Origin: an uncultured Clostridium sp.
Lineage (GTDB): Bacteria > Bacillota > Clostridia > TANB77 > CAG-508
Reading direction: 5' to 3'
Assembly (NCBI GenBank): GCA_947647595.1
Contig: CANSKZ010000013.1
Location: 1 to 35,256 of the forward strand
DNA: 35,256 nt
A program made the position numbers and the translations under genes. Of the stretch, positions 1 through 9,661 are shown one piece after another. Under the pieces are notes generated by a model. The model made no database searches and was not told where the DNA came from. It saw only the letters and a list, made by a program, of their open reading frames with translations. Within the stretch, counting starts at the first letter, position 1, and each line of letters starts with the position of its first letter.

Positions 1-43
1 CGCCAACGGTTTTAGCGACTTTTATAAAATTCGTTCTTTTCAT
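1..43 (-). CDS. 5' end of an unidentified gene (partial)
   Basis: Fourteen codons of a minus-strand gene that runs off the window: an ATG at 43 followed by a short basic N-terminus (MKRTNFIKVAKTVG). A Shine-Dalgarno AAGGGAG lies eight bases upstream of the ATG, and a strong promoter (TTGTCA, 17 bases, TATAAT) lies upstream of that, so a real start here is likely. Too little is present to assign a family. It is the first gene of a new transcription unit whose promoter carries the 11-base repeat box described separately. Confidence 0.6.
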   Translation of the reverse strand, partial: MKRTNFIKVAKTVG

Positions 44-91
44 CTTTTGTTCTCCCTTGCTCATACATTTAGTAAATACTTCTACAGTAGT

Positions 92-120
92 ATTATATTT
101 CATATTTTGTATTTTGACAA
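92..120 (-). promoter_or_regulatory. Sigma-A type promoter for the gene starting at 43
   Basis: On the minus strand TTGTCA (115-120) is followed after exactly 17 bases by a perfect TATAAT (92-97). The -10 lies about 50 bases before the ATG at 43. Confidence 0.75.
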
Positions 121-134
121 GAAATTTCAAAAAA

Positions 135-151
135 TGTAATACAATTGTAAT
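135..151 (-). promoter_or_regulatory. Two-copy 11-base direct repeat (WalR-like box)
   Basis: TGTAAT occurs at 135 and again at 146 on the plus strand, 11 bases start to start (ATTACA-N5-ATTACA in the direction of the gene). It ends 14 bases upstream of the -35 at 115-120. It matches the WalR consensus TGTWAH-N5-TGTWAH. The inner part also forms the palindrome TACAATTGTA. The regulator is inferred. Confidence 0.45.
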
Positions 152-162
152 AGATAAAAAAT

Positions 163-552
163 TTACTTTAAATTAACTCCCAAAATTCCTCCAATTGCCC
201 CACCAATGATACCAAATGCCATCATCATAATAGCATTAAAATTTAAGGAAAAATCAAAATTCATGATGCTAGATATAAAATATAAAATTAACATATAAAT
301 CAAACCTAGTACACTTCCATAAATCATTCCATTTTTATCTATTTTTTTCGCCACTAAAAATCCGCCAACTAAAATACTGATAGCTGAAATAAAAATAACG
401 GTTGGCATAATAACGTTTTCTTTTATATTAGAAAAACTTAACACAATCGATAATACCAAAATCATAATCAAACTCAATATCATAGCAAAGAAAACTCCCT
501 TAAAAATTAACAAAAATTTATTGATTCCTGTATTTTCATTTAACTCTTCCAT
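163..552 (-). CDS. TIGR04086-type four-helix membrane protein
   Basis: A 129-residue integral membrane protein with four hydrophobic segments and a final glycine-rich helix (GIIGGAIGGILGV), which together with its place downstream of tgt suggests the TIGR04086 family of Firmicutes membrane proteins of unknown function. An ATG at 612 would add 20 basic residues but has no ribosome binding site. The ATG at 552 is preceded by GGAGGG at five bases, so I chose 552. It is the last gene of the tgt unit, 69 bases after the WG-repeat gene. No terminator is visible between its stop and the promoter at 92-120. The family call rests on size, topology and context only. Confidence 0.65.
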   Translation of the reverse strand: MEELNENTGINKFLLIFKGVFFAMILSLIMILVLSIVLSFSNIKENVIMPTVIFISAISILVGGFLVAKKIDKNGMIYGSVLGLIYMLILYFISSIMNFDFSLNFNAIMMMAFGIIGGAIGGILGVNLK

Positions 553-621
553 ACTTCCCTCCAAAAAAAATCTCTTTAGAAAATTATATTTCCAAAAAGA
601 TTTTTTATTCATATTATTTGA

Positions 622-2262
622 TTATTCTTCTGTTTCATTTGTGGTTGTATTTGAAATAGTATTCGTTTCTTCTTCCTCTTCTGAAGTATTTGTTACACTA
701 ATTAAATTATTTTCTTTTAAATAATTTTCTAAATCAAGTTCTTGTTCATTATATTCTAAATAATATTTCGTAACACCTGATTTTGTTCTTGCATAAATTT
801 TTGAGCAAGCACATGGTATGATTAAACGTTTTACTTCTGCATCAAAAATTCCATATAAACCATTTAAGTTTACAACAATTCCTTTGATTCCAACTGATTC
901 TGGAATCGTTAATACATTTTCATAATCATTGGAAATTGTGGAATTATTTTTTCGGGTTGTATTTGCTACTTCGTTTGTGGTATTGGTAGATGTGTTTTTA
1001 GAAGTATTTTTTTCTGTTTCTTCTTCTGGATTCGTTTTTATAAATCCTAATGAATCATAAACACATTTTAATCTTTCTGTACCTTCTATATCAATGATTC
1101 CAACTTTTCCATCATAATTTACAGGAATACAGGTTTCAAATAGTAAATTAAAATTTCTAATTTGCTCATTTGAGAATTCTTCTGGATTTTTTAATCCAAT
1201 CGAATCATATTCGGCATAAACAATCGTATCACCATTGCGGTTTACTACACCATATTTACCGTTTTTTTCGACTAAATATAATTTGTTAACTTCGTCTAAA
1301 TTGGCAATACTATCATAAGCTGTTGGTTTGACAATTGTGTTTCCTGCTTTGTCAACAATTCCGACTGAATCTTCTGCGGTTACAAAAAATTCATCTGTAT
1401 TTTGTCGATAGACAATTTTGTCATATTTTAAACTAATAACTTCTTGTCCATCCGTCAAAGAAATCACACCATATTTTGTTCCGTCACCAACAACTAACAT
1501 ACCATCTGATAGCGCTGTTAAATTTTCATATAAATTGCTTACTTCAGCATAACCATTTTGTTTTGCAATTTGTAAAATGGATGGTACTAACTGTGGAATG
1601 GAATTAACACGAATTCTATTTAATTGCGAATTATAATGCGAAATATTAAATTGCACACTAAATATTTTGGCTACTTCTTCAAATGCCACATATAACTCAT
1701 CATTCACATATTGAATTGGATGGTCTACTGAAAATATTTCTGCAGTTTCATTTTCTGAATCCACCACAATATTTAACTTTTGCTCTTTAGTTTTTTCATC
1801 TACTATGACTAAATCTTTTGAAACTTCTGGTTCTTGATTTGAATTTGTGCTTAACGTAGCAGAAGAATTTTCATTCAAAATATACTTCGTTATAATATTA
1901 GAATTAGCATTCATAGAAATAATTTCATAAGGTGTTCTTAAATAACAACTTTCCGTATCTTCTGTATAATTCTTGTATTCACCTTTTTGGTATGAATAAC
2001 CAAGCTTTTCTGCTAATTCTTTTACATTCATATAATAAGAACCGTCTTGGGCTTGTAGTAATAACGTTGATTTCATGGCAACTTCTTTTCCGTCCACTAA
2101 CATTTTTAATTGCTCTGTATCCTTTTGACGAATATAGCCAATCACACCAAATAATATAACAACAATGATTGCACAAATTACTAATACAATCAAAACATTT
2201 TTCTTATTTTTATTATTTTTTTCCATCTGTTCTACAAATTGATTGCTCTCTTCAAAATTCAT
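622..2262 (-). CDS. WG-repeat protein with an N-terminal membrane anchor
   Basis: A 546-residue protein with a charged N-terminus, one transmembrane helix at about residues 22-44 (no signal peptidase site seen), an extracellular part resembling a copper-amine-oxidase-like N-terminal module (residues ~60-220), then several WG/KWG-type repeats. The repeats show as YGVISLTDG, VGIVDKAGNTIV, YGVVNRNGDTIVYAEYDSI, VGIIDIEGTERL and YGIFDAEVKRLI, each a short beta motif followed by 'YDSI/YDKI'. A Ser/Thr/Asn-rich linker and an acidic Glu/Thr tail follow. The ATG at 2262 has GAGGAGG seven bases upstream; an upstream ATG at 2316 lies inside tgt and lacks a binding site. It follows tgt by 16 bases, so the two are co-transcribed. 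Likely a surface protein of unknown binding partner. Confidence 0.8.
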   Translation of the reverse strand: MNFEESNQFVEQMEKNNKNKKNVLIVLVICAIIVVILFGVIGYIRQKDTEQLKMLVDGKEVAMKSTLLLQAQDGSYYMNVKELAEKLGYSYQKGEYKNYTEDTESCYLRTPYEIISMNANSNIITKYILNENSSATLSTNSNQEPEVSKDLVIVDEKTKEQKLNIVVDSENETAEIFSVDHPIQYVNDELYVAFEEVAKIFSVQFNISHYNSQLNRIRVNSIPQLVPSILQIAKQNGYAEVSNLYENLTALSDGMLVVGDGTKYGVISLTDGQEVISLKYDKIVYRQNTDEFFVTAEDSVGIVDKAGNTIVKPTAYDSIANLDEVNKLYLVEKNGKYGVVNRNGDTIVYAEYDSIGLKNPEEFSNEQIRNFNLLFETCIPVNYDGKVGIIDIEGTERLKCVYDSLGFIKTNPEEETEKNTSKNTSTNTTNEVANTTRKNNSTISNDYENVLTIPESVGIKGIVVNLNGLYGIFDAEVKRLIIPCACSKIYARTKSGVTKYYLEYNEQELDLENYLKENNLISVTNTSEEEEETNTISNTTTNETEE

Positions 2263-2278
2263 AATTTCCTCCTCAATT

Positions 2279-3422
<1,144 letters not shown>

Positions 3423-3457
3423 CTAAACTCTTGATTTTTGTAGGGTTTTGTGGTATA

Positions 3458-3487
3458 ATTATAATAAATATCTTTGGGCTGTTTCAA
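3458..3487 (-). promoter_or_regulatory. Promoter for tgt
   Basis: TTGAAA (3482-3487), 18 bases, TATAAT (3458-3463) on the minus strand, in the 87-base gap between queA and tgt. It gives tgt and the two membrane-protein genes their own start in addition to any read-through from queA. Confidence 0.6.
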
Positions 3488-3497
3488 GCCTTTTTTT

Positions 3498-4520
3498 CTA
3501 TAAAATCATCATTGCATCTCCAAAACTAAAAAAGTGATATTTTTCTTTGACTGCTTCTTCATAAGCTTTCATCACAAAATCTTTGCCTGCCAAGCTTGAG
3601 ACTAACATAATCAACGTTGATTCTGGCAAATGAAAATTGGTAATTAATTGGTCAATGCATTTGAATTGATAACCTGGATAAATGAAAATGCTGGTATCGC
3701 CTTCTGTTTCTTTCACAAAGCCATTTTCATCTGCCACAGATTCTAAAACACGGCAAGATGTGGTTCCAACACTAATGATTTTATGTCCATTTTTTTTGGT
3801 TTCGTTGATTAAATCGGCATCCTCTTTTTTGATGTAATAATGTTCGGAATGCATGGTATGTTCTTCTACATTTTCCACTTTGACAGGACGAAATGTTCCA
3901 ATTCCAACATGTAACGTTACTTTGGCAATTTTTACGCCTTTTTTCTTGATTTCTTCTAATAATTCCTCTGTAAAATGTAAGCCAGCTGTTGGCGCAGCAC
4001 TAGAACCTTCGTATTTGGCATACACGGTTTGATATTTGTCATTTTCTTTTAGGCTTTCTTTAATATATGGTGGCAATGGCATCAAACCAATTTGGTCTAA
4101 AATTTCGTTAAAAATGCCTTGATATTCAAACTTTACTTTTCGATTTCCCCCTGCTAATACTTCTAGAATTTCTGCTTTTAATAACCCATTTCCAAAACTT
4201 ACTTTGGTTCCTGGTTTTAACTTATTTCCTGGACGAACCATAGTTTCCCATTCATCGTTTTGCAAATTTTTTAACAATAAAAATTCGACATTGGCACCTG
4301 TATCTTTTTTGCCATATAATCTGGCTGGAAGAACTTTGGTATTGTTGATAACAAGGCAGTCTCCCGGATTGAGATAATCAATTACCTGTTTAAATACAGT
4401 ATGTTTGATTTTTTGGGTGGTTCTATCCATGACTAAAAGACGTGCTTCGTCACGTTTATCGTAAGGATGTTGGGCAATGAGCTCTTCTGGTAAATCATAG
4501 TTGAATTCGGCTACTTTCAT
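3498..4520 (-). CDS. queA: S-adenosylmethionine:tRNA ribosyltransferase-isomerase
   Basis: A 340-residue protein that moves the ribosyl group of S-adenosylmethionine onto 7-aminomethyl-7-deazaguanine in tRNA, giving epoxyqueuosine. The sequence is typical from end to end: [14 protein letters not shown] at the start, [12 protein letters not shown], the [13 protein letters not shown] motif in the middle, [11 protein letters not shown], and the C-terminal [16 protein letters not shown] and FGDAMMIL. Length is that of the family. The gene follows the ABC exporter by 27 bases and precedes tgt, the classical queA-tgt pairing. It contains no in-frame CGG and reads without interruption. Confidence 0.96.
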   Translation of the reverse strand: MKVAEFNYDLPEELIAQHPYDKRDEARLLVMDRTTQKIKHTVFKQVIDYLNPGDCLVINNTKVLPARLYGKKDTGANVEFLLLKNLQNDEWETMVRPGNKLKPGTKVSFGNGLLKAEILEVLAGGNRKVKFEYQGIFNEILDQIGLMPLPPYIKESLKENDKYQTVYAKYEGSSAAPTAGLHFTEELLEEIKKKGVKIAKVTLHVGIGTFRPVKVENVEEHTMHSEHYYIKKEDADLINETKKNGHKIISVGTTSCRVLESVADENGFVKETEGDTSIFIYPGYQFKCIDQLITNFHLPESTLIMLVSSLAGKDFVMKAYEEAVKEKYHFFSFGDAMMIL

Positions 4521-4547
4521 TTTGGGGTTCCTTTCTTTGTTTGGCTT

Positions 4548-6317
4548 TTATTTTAGTTTGCCATGATACATATCTTTAAAAATTCCTTCTTTTTCAATTA
4601 ATTCATCGTATTTTCCATCTTGTTCGATTTTTCCTTTATTTAACACAAGGATTCGATTACAATTTTTCAAAGTGGTTAATCTGTGAGCAATGGAAATAAT
4701 GGTGGTGTCATTTTCTTTTTGCAATTTTTCAATTTCTGTTTGAATATATCTTTCAGAAGTATTATCTAAAGCAGAAGTTGCTTCATCTAGAATTAATATC
4801 TTGGGTTGTCTTAAAAAAATTCTAGCAATGGCAATTCTTTGTCTTTGGCCTCCTGATAAATTATTGCCACCTTCTGATAGCATGGCATTAAATTTGTCTG
4901 GAAGTCCATTAATATAATCATAAATATAAGCTTTTTTGGCTGCCTCTTCTACTTCTTCTTGTGTTACTTTTCGTTCTAATCCATAGCAAATATTTTCATA
5001 AATCGTTCCTGCAATCAAAAATGGAGATTGTGGTACCAGTGCTATGATTTGTGAAATCTCTTTTCTGGTCAAAGATTCAATATTTTTCGAATCTAGAATA
5101 ATTTCTCCTTCTCCTTTTTCTAATTTGCAAATTGATTTAATCAAAGAAGATTTCCCACAACCACTTGGTCCTGCAATTCCTAGAAACATGCCTTTTTCTA
5201 ATTCCAAATCAAAGTTTTGTAAAATTATTTTTTCTTTGTCTTCTTGGTAGTAGAAATTCAAATTTTCTATTTTTAAAATTGGTGCGATTCTCTTTTCTGT
5301 TTTTGGTGCGCTTAAAAATTGATACGAGAAATCATTTGGAATTTCCACCATTTGAAAGAAATCTGTTGCTAAAACAGTACATTCAGACAGTTCGTCAAAA
5401 ATTCTATGTAATTCTTCTAATGGCTTTATGAGTTGGTTAAAGCACAAATAAGCCGTCAATACACTTCCCACAGAAATGATACTTTTGGTTGCTAAATAAG
5501 TTGATATTCCAATAATTAATACAGTAAAAAAAGCTTGGTTAATAAATTTTAAGCAATCATATCCTGCCATTGCTTTATGATGTTTCATTTCCTTTTTTCT
5601 TAAAAATTCAGATTTTTCATTAAATCGATTGGTTTCAAAGTCAACACTATCACTAATTCTTATGACTTCGATTCCGTTAATTAATTCTACAATCGTACCA
5701 TCCATTTGTGATTTACTTTCCAATAATTCAACTCGGATTCCTTTTTGACTGCTAATTTGTTTAAATACAATCAAAATTCCAATCGGAATGACTAGCATCA
5801 TTGGTAAAGCAAGTACAACTGGTAATGTTATAAAAATAGTTATAATCGCAGCAATACTGTTAAAAATAGCTGGCGCAAAATCCATAAATAATAACTTTTC
5901 TAGTTTGACAGTTCCTTCTAAACATCGATTCATTTTACCATGAATATTTCCTGTCATGTTTTCTCTAAAATAAGAAAGTGGCGCCATCAAAAGGGATTTT
6001 ATCACCATACCTCTTGCACGCTTTTCGGTTCTGGTTGCGGTATCTTCTACCATTACTCTTCTGACAATTTTTATGATTTCATTGACAACATTAACAATTA
6101 ATATCAAAATCAAAAATGGAATCACTTTTGAAAAAGCGACTTCATTTTGTACTAAAATGTCGTCCGTTAACCAGCCAATTGCTTTGGGGGTCACTTGGGT
6201 TAATCCTGCTGAAAGAATCATGATAAAAATAATCAATATAAATGTTAATTTTTGTTTTTGTTCTAATAATTGATATAATTTTTTCAAAATTGATTTTAAG
6301 GTTTGTTTTTTTTCCAT
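4548..6317 (-). CDS. ABC exporter, fused membrane and ATPase domains
   Basis: A 589-residue half-transporter of the ABCB/MsbA type, expected to dimerise and export a lipid, peptide or drug. The N-terminal 310 residues hold six membrane segments (first one LTFILIIFIMILSAGL). The ATPase domain starts near residue 345, with Walker A GPSGCGKSS, the Q-loop region LVPQSPF, signature LSGGQRQRIAIA, Walker B ILILDEATSAL and the switch histidine in IISIAHRLTT. All catalytic residues are present. The substrate cannot be told from sequence or context: neighbours are coaE and queA, which are unrelated. It has its own promoter inside the gap after coaE and probably reads through into queA. Confidence 0.92.
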   Translation of the reverse strand: MEKKQTLKSILKKLYQLLEQKQKLTFILIIFIMILSAGLTQVTPKAIGWLTDDILVQNEVAFSKVIPFLILILIVNVVNEIIKIVRRVMVEDTATRTEKRARGMVIKSLLMAPLSYFRENMTGNIHGKMNRCLEGTVKLEKLLFMDFAPAIFNSIAAIITIFITLPVVLALPMMLVIPIGILIVFKQISSQKGIRVELLESKSQMDGTIVELINGIEVIRISDSVDFETNRFNEKSEFLRKKEMKHHKAMAGYDCLKFINQAFFTVLIIGISTYLATKSIISVGSVLTAYLCFNQLIKPLEELHRIFDELSECTVLATDFFQMVEIPNDFSYQFLSAPKTEKRIAPILKIENLNFYYQEDKEKIILQNFDLELEKGMFLGIAGPSGCGKSSLIKSICKLEKGEGEIILDSKNIESLTRKEISQIIALVPQSPFLIAGTIYENICYGLERKVTQEEVEEAAKKAYIYDYINGLPDKFNAMLSEGGNNLSGGQRQRIAIARIFLRQPKILILDEATSALDNTSERYIQTEIEKLQKENDTTIISIAHRLTTLKNCNRILVLNKGKIEQDGKYDELIEKEGIFKDMYHGKLK

Positions 6318-6334
6318 ATTTTTCTCCTGTTGCT

Positions 6335-6363
6335 ATTTTATCACAATTTATCCAAAATGTAAA
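6335..6363 (-). promoter_or_regulatory. Promoter for the ABC exporter gene
   Basis: TTTACA (6358-6363), 17 bases, TAAAAT (6335-6340) on the minus strand, 17 bases before the ATG at 6317, with the binding site AGGAG in between. Confidence 0.5.
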
Positions 6364-6370
6364 CCAAAAA

Positions 6371-6970
6371 TTATGTAAATGAAAAAAATAGTTTATTTAC
6401 CTTTTCTTCTAATTCTTCTAGACTAATGCTTTCATCATTTTCAATCACATAATCAGCATTTTCTCGATAAAATTGGTTGGACTTTTGAATTTCTAAACGT
6501 GCTTTGGCAACTTCTCCTGGAATCTTGTCTCGCTTGCAAATTCGTTTTATTTTTAATTCTATTGGCGCTTCGATTGCAATGGTTATATCGCAAAGCTTGT
6601 CTAAACCTGCTTCAAATAATAATGGTGCATCAATCACGAGGATTTTTATTTCTGGCATGACAGAATGAATTTCTGTTTCAATTTGAGGAATTAAATGGCG
6701 AAATGTAATGCGATTTAATGTTTCTAAACAATGGTTATCGTGATAAATTAAATTTGCTAGCTTGGCTCGATTTAATGTGCCATTTTCCAGCACGATATTT
6801 TCGTTTTGAAAGGCTTTTTGAATCTCCGAAAAATATTCTGTTCCTGGCTTATTTAGAGCTTTTGCCATTTGGTCTGCATTCATTATTTTGGTATCTTTTC
6901 TTTGGTTTAAAATTTCACCAATGGTGGTTTTTCCTGAACCAGAAGAACCTGTTATTCCAATTACTTTCAT
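6371..6970 (-). CDS. coaE: Dephospho-CoA kinase
   Basis: A 199-residue kinase that phosphorylates the 3'-OH of dephospho-CoA, the last step of coenzyme A synthesis. The P-loop is GSSGSGKTTI at residues 8-17. The family's substrate region follows in NADQMAKALNKPG, with LVIDAPLLFEAGL in the middle and RDKIPGEVAKARLEIQ toward the C-terminus. Length is usual. The start has TAGGAG eight bases upstream. It lies nine bases after the EamA transporter gene and is the last gene of the rnhA unit; no terminator is visible before the ABC exporter. Confidence 0.95.
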   Translation of the reverse strand: MKVIGITGSSGSGKTTIGEILNQRKDTKIMNADQMAKALNKPGTEYFSEIQKAFQNENIVLENGTLNRAKLANLIYHDNHCLETLNRITFRHLIPQIETEIHSVMPEIKILVIDAPLLFEAGLDKLCDITIAIEAPIELKIKRICKRDKIPGEVAKARLEIQKSNQFYRENADYVIENDESISLEELEEKVNKLFFSFT

Positions 6971-6979
6971 ACTTTTCTC

Positions 6980-7837
6980 CTAAATTTTGATTAATAAAAT
7001 GCTAATAACAATCAAAATAGCTGCTATGATTTTTCGTGGTAAATTGTCTCGTTCTTTTAAGAATAGATAGCCAACGATTACATTTAAAATGACCGATAAA
7101 CTACAAATTGGCGCAACAATACTTACCTTTTGCAATTGATATGCTCTTAGTTGCGCTATAATCGACAAACTCCACGTAATTCCTGTTATCAATAATACTT
7201 TTTTATTGGCAATTTTGAGTTCCTTTTTCATTTCTGAAATTTTTATTTTTTCTGTTAGTGCAATTAAAATGGCTGGAATCCCTAAAGTCATTGCTACGTA
7301 AAATGGCAAATTGAAATGTTTTGAAAGGTTGACATCTAAAAACATGGCTATCGTAAAAGATAGATTGGCTAATACACCAAGTCCAATATAACGATTCATT
7401 TTGAATTCACCTTTTTTATAAAAAATGAAAATATTACTAAGAATAATTAACATCGCTCCTAAAAATTTATGGAAGATAAATTCTTCGTTTAAAAATAAAA
7501 ATCCTGCTAATGTTAAGAAAGTAGTTGATAATTGTTTTAGTATGCTAAAAGTAGAAGCTTCTATGCCACTTCTTACCGTTGTATTAACTCTATCTGTTAT
7601 CGCATAAAAAATGATGGATAATCCTAGAAAAATCCAAACTTCAAAATTTGTTGGAAAAGTTAAATTAAAAAATGGGCAAATCAGCAATGCTGTTATGACG
7701 CCTACTATTTCCAAAATTACGGTTAAAGCACCAGCATTTTTTAGGTTTTGGGTAGCTATTTTGTAGAATTGTGTGAAAATTGTGGATAGGATAATGTATA
7801 AAATTACATATAAAATCCAATTATTTAGTAAATTCAT
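6980..7837 (-). CDS. EamA/DMT-superfamily transporter
   Basis: A 285-residue membrane protein with about ten hydrophobic segments in two repeats of five, the layout of the drug/metabolite transporter superfamily (EamA). Examples are VILYIILSTIFTQFYKI at the start and IIAAILIVISILLIKI at the end; the conserved end-of-half patterns LGAMLIILSNIFIFYKKG and VGYLFLKERD are present. Substrate unknown. An ORF start at 7870 overlaps rnhA and has no binding site; the ATG at 7837 has GGAGAG six bases upstream, so I use that. It sits between rnhA and coaE with spacings of 13 and 9 bases. Confidence 0.85.
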   Translation of the reverse strand: MNLLNNWILYVILYIILSTIFTQFYKIATQNLKNAGALTVILEIVGVITALLICPFFNLTFPTNFEVWIFLGLSIIFYAITDRVNTTVRSGIEASTFSILKQLSTTFLTLAGFLFLNEEFIFHKFLGAMLIILSNIFIFYKKGEFKMNRYIGLGVLANLSFTIAMFLDVNLSKHFNLPFYVAMTLGIPAILIALTEKIKISEMKKELKIANKKVLLITGITWSLSIIAQLRAYQLQKVSIVAPICSLSVILNVIVGYLFLKERDNLPRKIIAAILIVISILLIKI

Positions 7838-7850
7838 AATTCTCTCCTTT

Positions 7851-8285
7851 TTATAATTTCTTAATCGCACTGGTTGCCAAAAAGTCGCAACGATTATTTA
7901 ATTCGTTATCACTATGACCTTTTACTTTGATAAAAGTGGTTTTGTGTTTTTTCGTTAATGCATATAATTCTTCCCACAATTCTCGATTTTTGACAGGTTC
8001 TTTGCTAGCTGTTTTCCAATTATTTTTTTGCCAATTGTAAATCCAACCTTGATTAAAAGCATTTACAACATAAGCACTATCACTATAAATTTCTACTTCA
8101 CATTCAAATTTTAGTAATTTGAGCGCTTCTAAAACAGCCGTTATTTCCATGATATTATTGGTGGTATCTTTCTGCGCCCCTGAAATTTCTTTTTGGGTTT
8201 CATCGCATATTAAAACAGCTCCCCAACCACCTGGTCCCGGATTTCCTGAACAGGCACCATCGGTATAGATTGTTACTTTTTTCAT
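7851..8285 (-). CDS. rnhA: Ribonuclease HI
   Basis: A 144-residue nuclease that cuts the RNA strand of RNA-DNA hybrids. The four acidic metal ligands are visible: D9 in [17 protein letters not shown]47 in [10 protein letters not shown]69 in YSDSAYVV and D133 near the end in NNRCDFLA, together with the HSDNELN histidine loop. Length matches bacterial RNase HI, with no N-terminal hybrid-binding domain. It is the first gene of the rnhA-EamA-coaE unit, transcribed away from tmcAL. Confidence 0.95.
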   Translation of the reverse strand: MKKVTIYTDGACSGNPGPGGWGAVLICDETQKEISGAQKDTTNNIMEITAVLEALKLLKFECEVEIYSDSAYVVNAFNQGWIYNWQKNNWKTASKEPVKNRELWEELYALTKKHKTTFIKVKGHSDNELNNRCDFLATSAIKKL

Positions 8286-8316
8286 AAAACTCTTTCCTTT
8301 TTTTTATCTTTGTGAT

Positions 8317-8344
8317 ATTATATCATAAATGACAAATATTACAA
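8317..8344 (-). promoter_or_regulatory. Promoter for rnhA
   Basis: TTGTAA (8339-8344), 16 bases, perfect TATAAT (8317-8322) on the minus strand, 32 bases before the rnhA ATG. Confidence 0.55.
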
Positions 8345-8351
8345 GATAAGT

Positions 8352-8368
8352 TGTAAATTTTTTGTAAA
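8352..8368. promoter_or_regulatory. Two-copy 11-base direct repeat between rnhA and tmcAL
   Basis: TGTAAA at 8352 and again at 8363 (TGTAAA-N5-TGTAAA), a perfect match to the WalR-box pattern. It lies seven bases upstream of the rnhA -35, a different phase from the other three boxes, and 38 bases before the tmcAL start, so it could serve either gene or be chance in AT-rich DNA. Confidence 0.3.
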
Positions 8369-8405
8369 TTAAGAATACGAAATTAAGATGACAAAGGAGG
8401 TTTTT

Positions 8406-9633
8406 ATGAGTGGAATTCTAGCTGTTATATCAGAATATAATCCATTTCACAATGGTCATTTAAAGCATTTGAATTATTCGAAACAATTAACAAAAGCAGA
8501 TTTTTCGATGGCTATTATTAGTGGAAATTTTGTGCAACGTGGCGATACATCTCTTGTCGATAAATGGACAAAAGCGGAAATGGCTTTAAAATCTGGTTTT
8601 GATATTGTTCTTGAATTACCTACAATTTATGCAATTTCAAGTGCAGAAAATTTTGCAGAAGGTGCTGTTAAAATATTAAATAGTCTTGGCATTGTTGATT
8701 ATTTATCGTTTGGAAGCGAACTTGGCGAAATTGCACCATTAAATGATTTAGCCAATTTATTATATAAAGAACCAAAAGAACTTTCCTCCTTAATTCATCA
8801 ACATTTGAAAACTGGTGTATCTTATCCACGTGCACGTGAAATGGCTCTGATGCAATTTTTAGGTGGACACACCAAACATAAACAAGCTTTAAATCAGCCA
8901 AATAATATTTTAGGAATTGAATATTTAAAAGCACTAAAAAAATATAAATCTTCGATTAAACCAATTACTATTAAAAGAGAATATAGCGACCATAATTCTA
9001 CCACGATAAAAAAAGGCATTGCAAGTAGCACAGCGATTCGTAGCTTATTACAGAAAAAGAAAAATATCCATACCTTAGTTCCTTTTGAAACTTACGAACT
9101 TCTTGAAAAACAAATACAGGATGGCAAAATCGTGCCAAGTTTAGCTGTATTTGAAAAAGAAATTATCTATTGTTTACGCCGAATGACTTTACCAGAAATT
9201 GCAAGTTTGCCTGATGTTTCGGAAGGACTGGAAAATAAAATCAAACTAGCAGCTAATAATTATAATAATTTGAATGATTTAATTAGTAGTATTAAATCTA
9301 AACGTTTTACACGGAGCACGTATTCAACGAATTTTGCTGTATGCCCTTTTAAACATTTCGCAAAAAGATATGAATGCTTCAAAACGAACCACGCCTTATA
9401 TCCGTGTTTTAGGGTTTAATAAACATGGTAAAAAAATTATTTCTGCCATTGCAAAACAAAATCCAAAAACACATATTATTGTTTCAGTTAAAAAATTTAT
9501 GGAAAATAACACGGATAATCATTTAAGAAATATGCTATCAAAAGACATTTTAGCAACCAATATTTACACTTTGGGTTATCAAAATGAACCAATTGCCAAT
9601 TTGGATTATACTCATAAAATTATTGAAATTTAA
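8406..9633 (+). CDS. tmcAL: tRNA(Met) cytidine acetate ligase, read through a CGG +1 frameshift
   Basis: TmcAL (YlbM) activates acetate with ATP and acetylates the wobble cytidine of elongator tRNA(Met), preventing misreading of AUA. The nucleotidyltransferase motif NPFHNGH is at residues 13-19, and SGNFVQRGD and GIASSTAIR (the ISSTxIR-type motif) follow. Reading 8406-9311 (302 codons), skipping C9312 and continuing 9313-9633 gives 408 residues, the usual length; the zero frame ends 35 codons on. The C-terminal half continues the family pattern (TxARIQRILLYALL, TPYIRVLGFN). The ATG at 8406 has AAAGGAGG five bases upstream; the ATG at 8388 precedes that site and is rejected. It converges on pgi at a shared terminator. 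Confidence 0.88.
9312..9314 (+). other. CGG +1 frameshift site in tmcAL
   Basis: Context TTT ACA CGG AGC. Skipping the C gives TTT ACA GGA GCA CGT ATT CAA = FTGARIQ. The family has T-x-[TA]-R here with x variable, so this site does not by itself prove Gly; Arg by a four-base reading of CGGA would also fit. Confidence 0.8.
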
Positions 9634-9657
9634 AAGAGGAGTAATTTACTCCTCTTT
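9633..9657. terminator. Bidirectional terminator between tmcAL and pgi
   Basis: A perfect 11-bp stem (AAAGAGGAGTA / TACTCCTCTTT) with a three-base loop, beginning at the tmcAL stop codon. It is A-rich on one side and T-rich on the other, so it can end both converging transcripts. Confidence 0.85.
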
Positions 9658-9661
9658 CATT

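Noticed and set aside
3470..3500. Intrinsic terminator between queA and tgt
   Set aside because: GGCT/AGCC with TTTTTTT runs in the plus direction, where no gene ends; the stem is only four pairs.
8352..8368. Fourth certain member of the 11-base box family
   Set aside because: The spacing is right, but its distance to the rnhA -35 (7 bases) does not match the other three and it could belong to either divergent gene, so it is kept only as a weak candidate.
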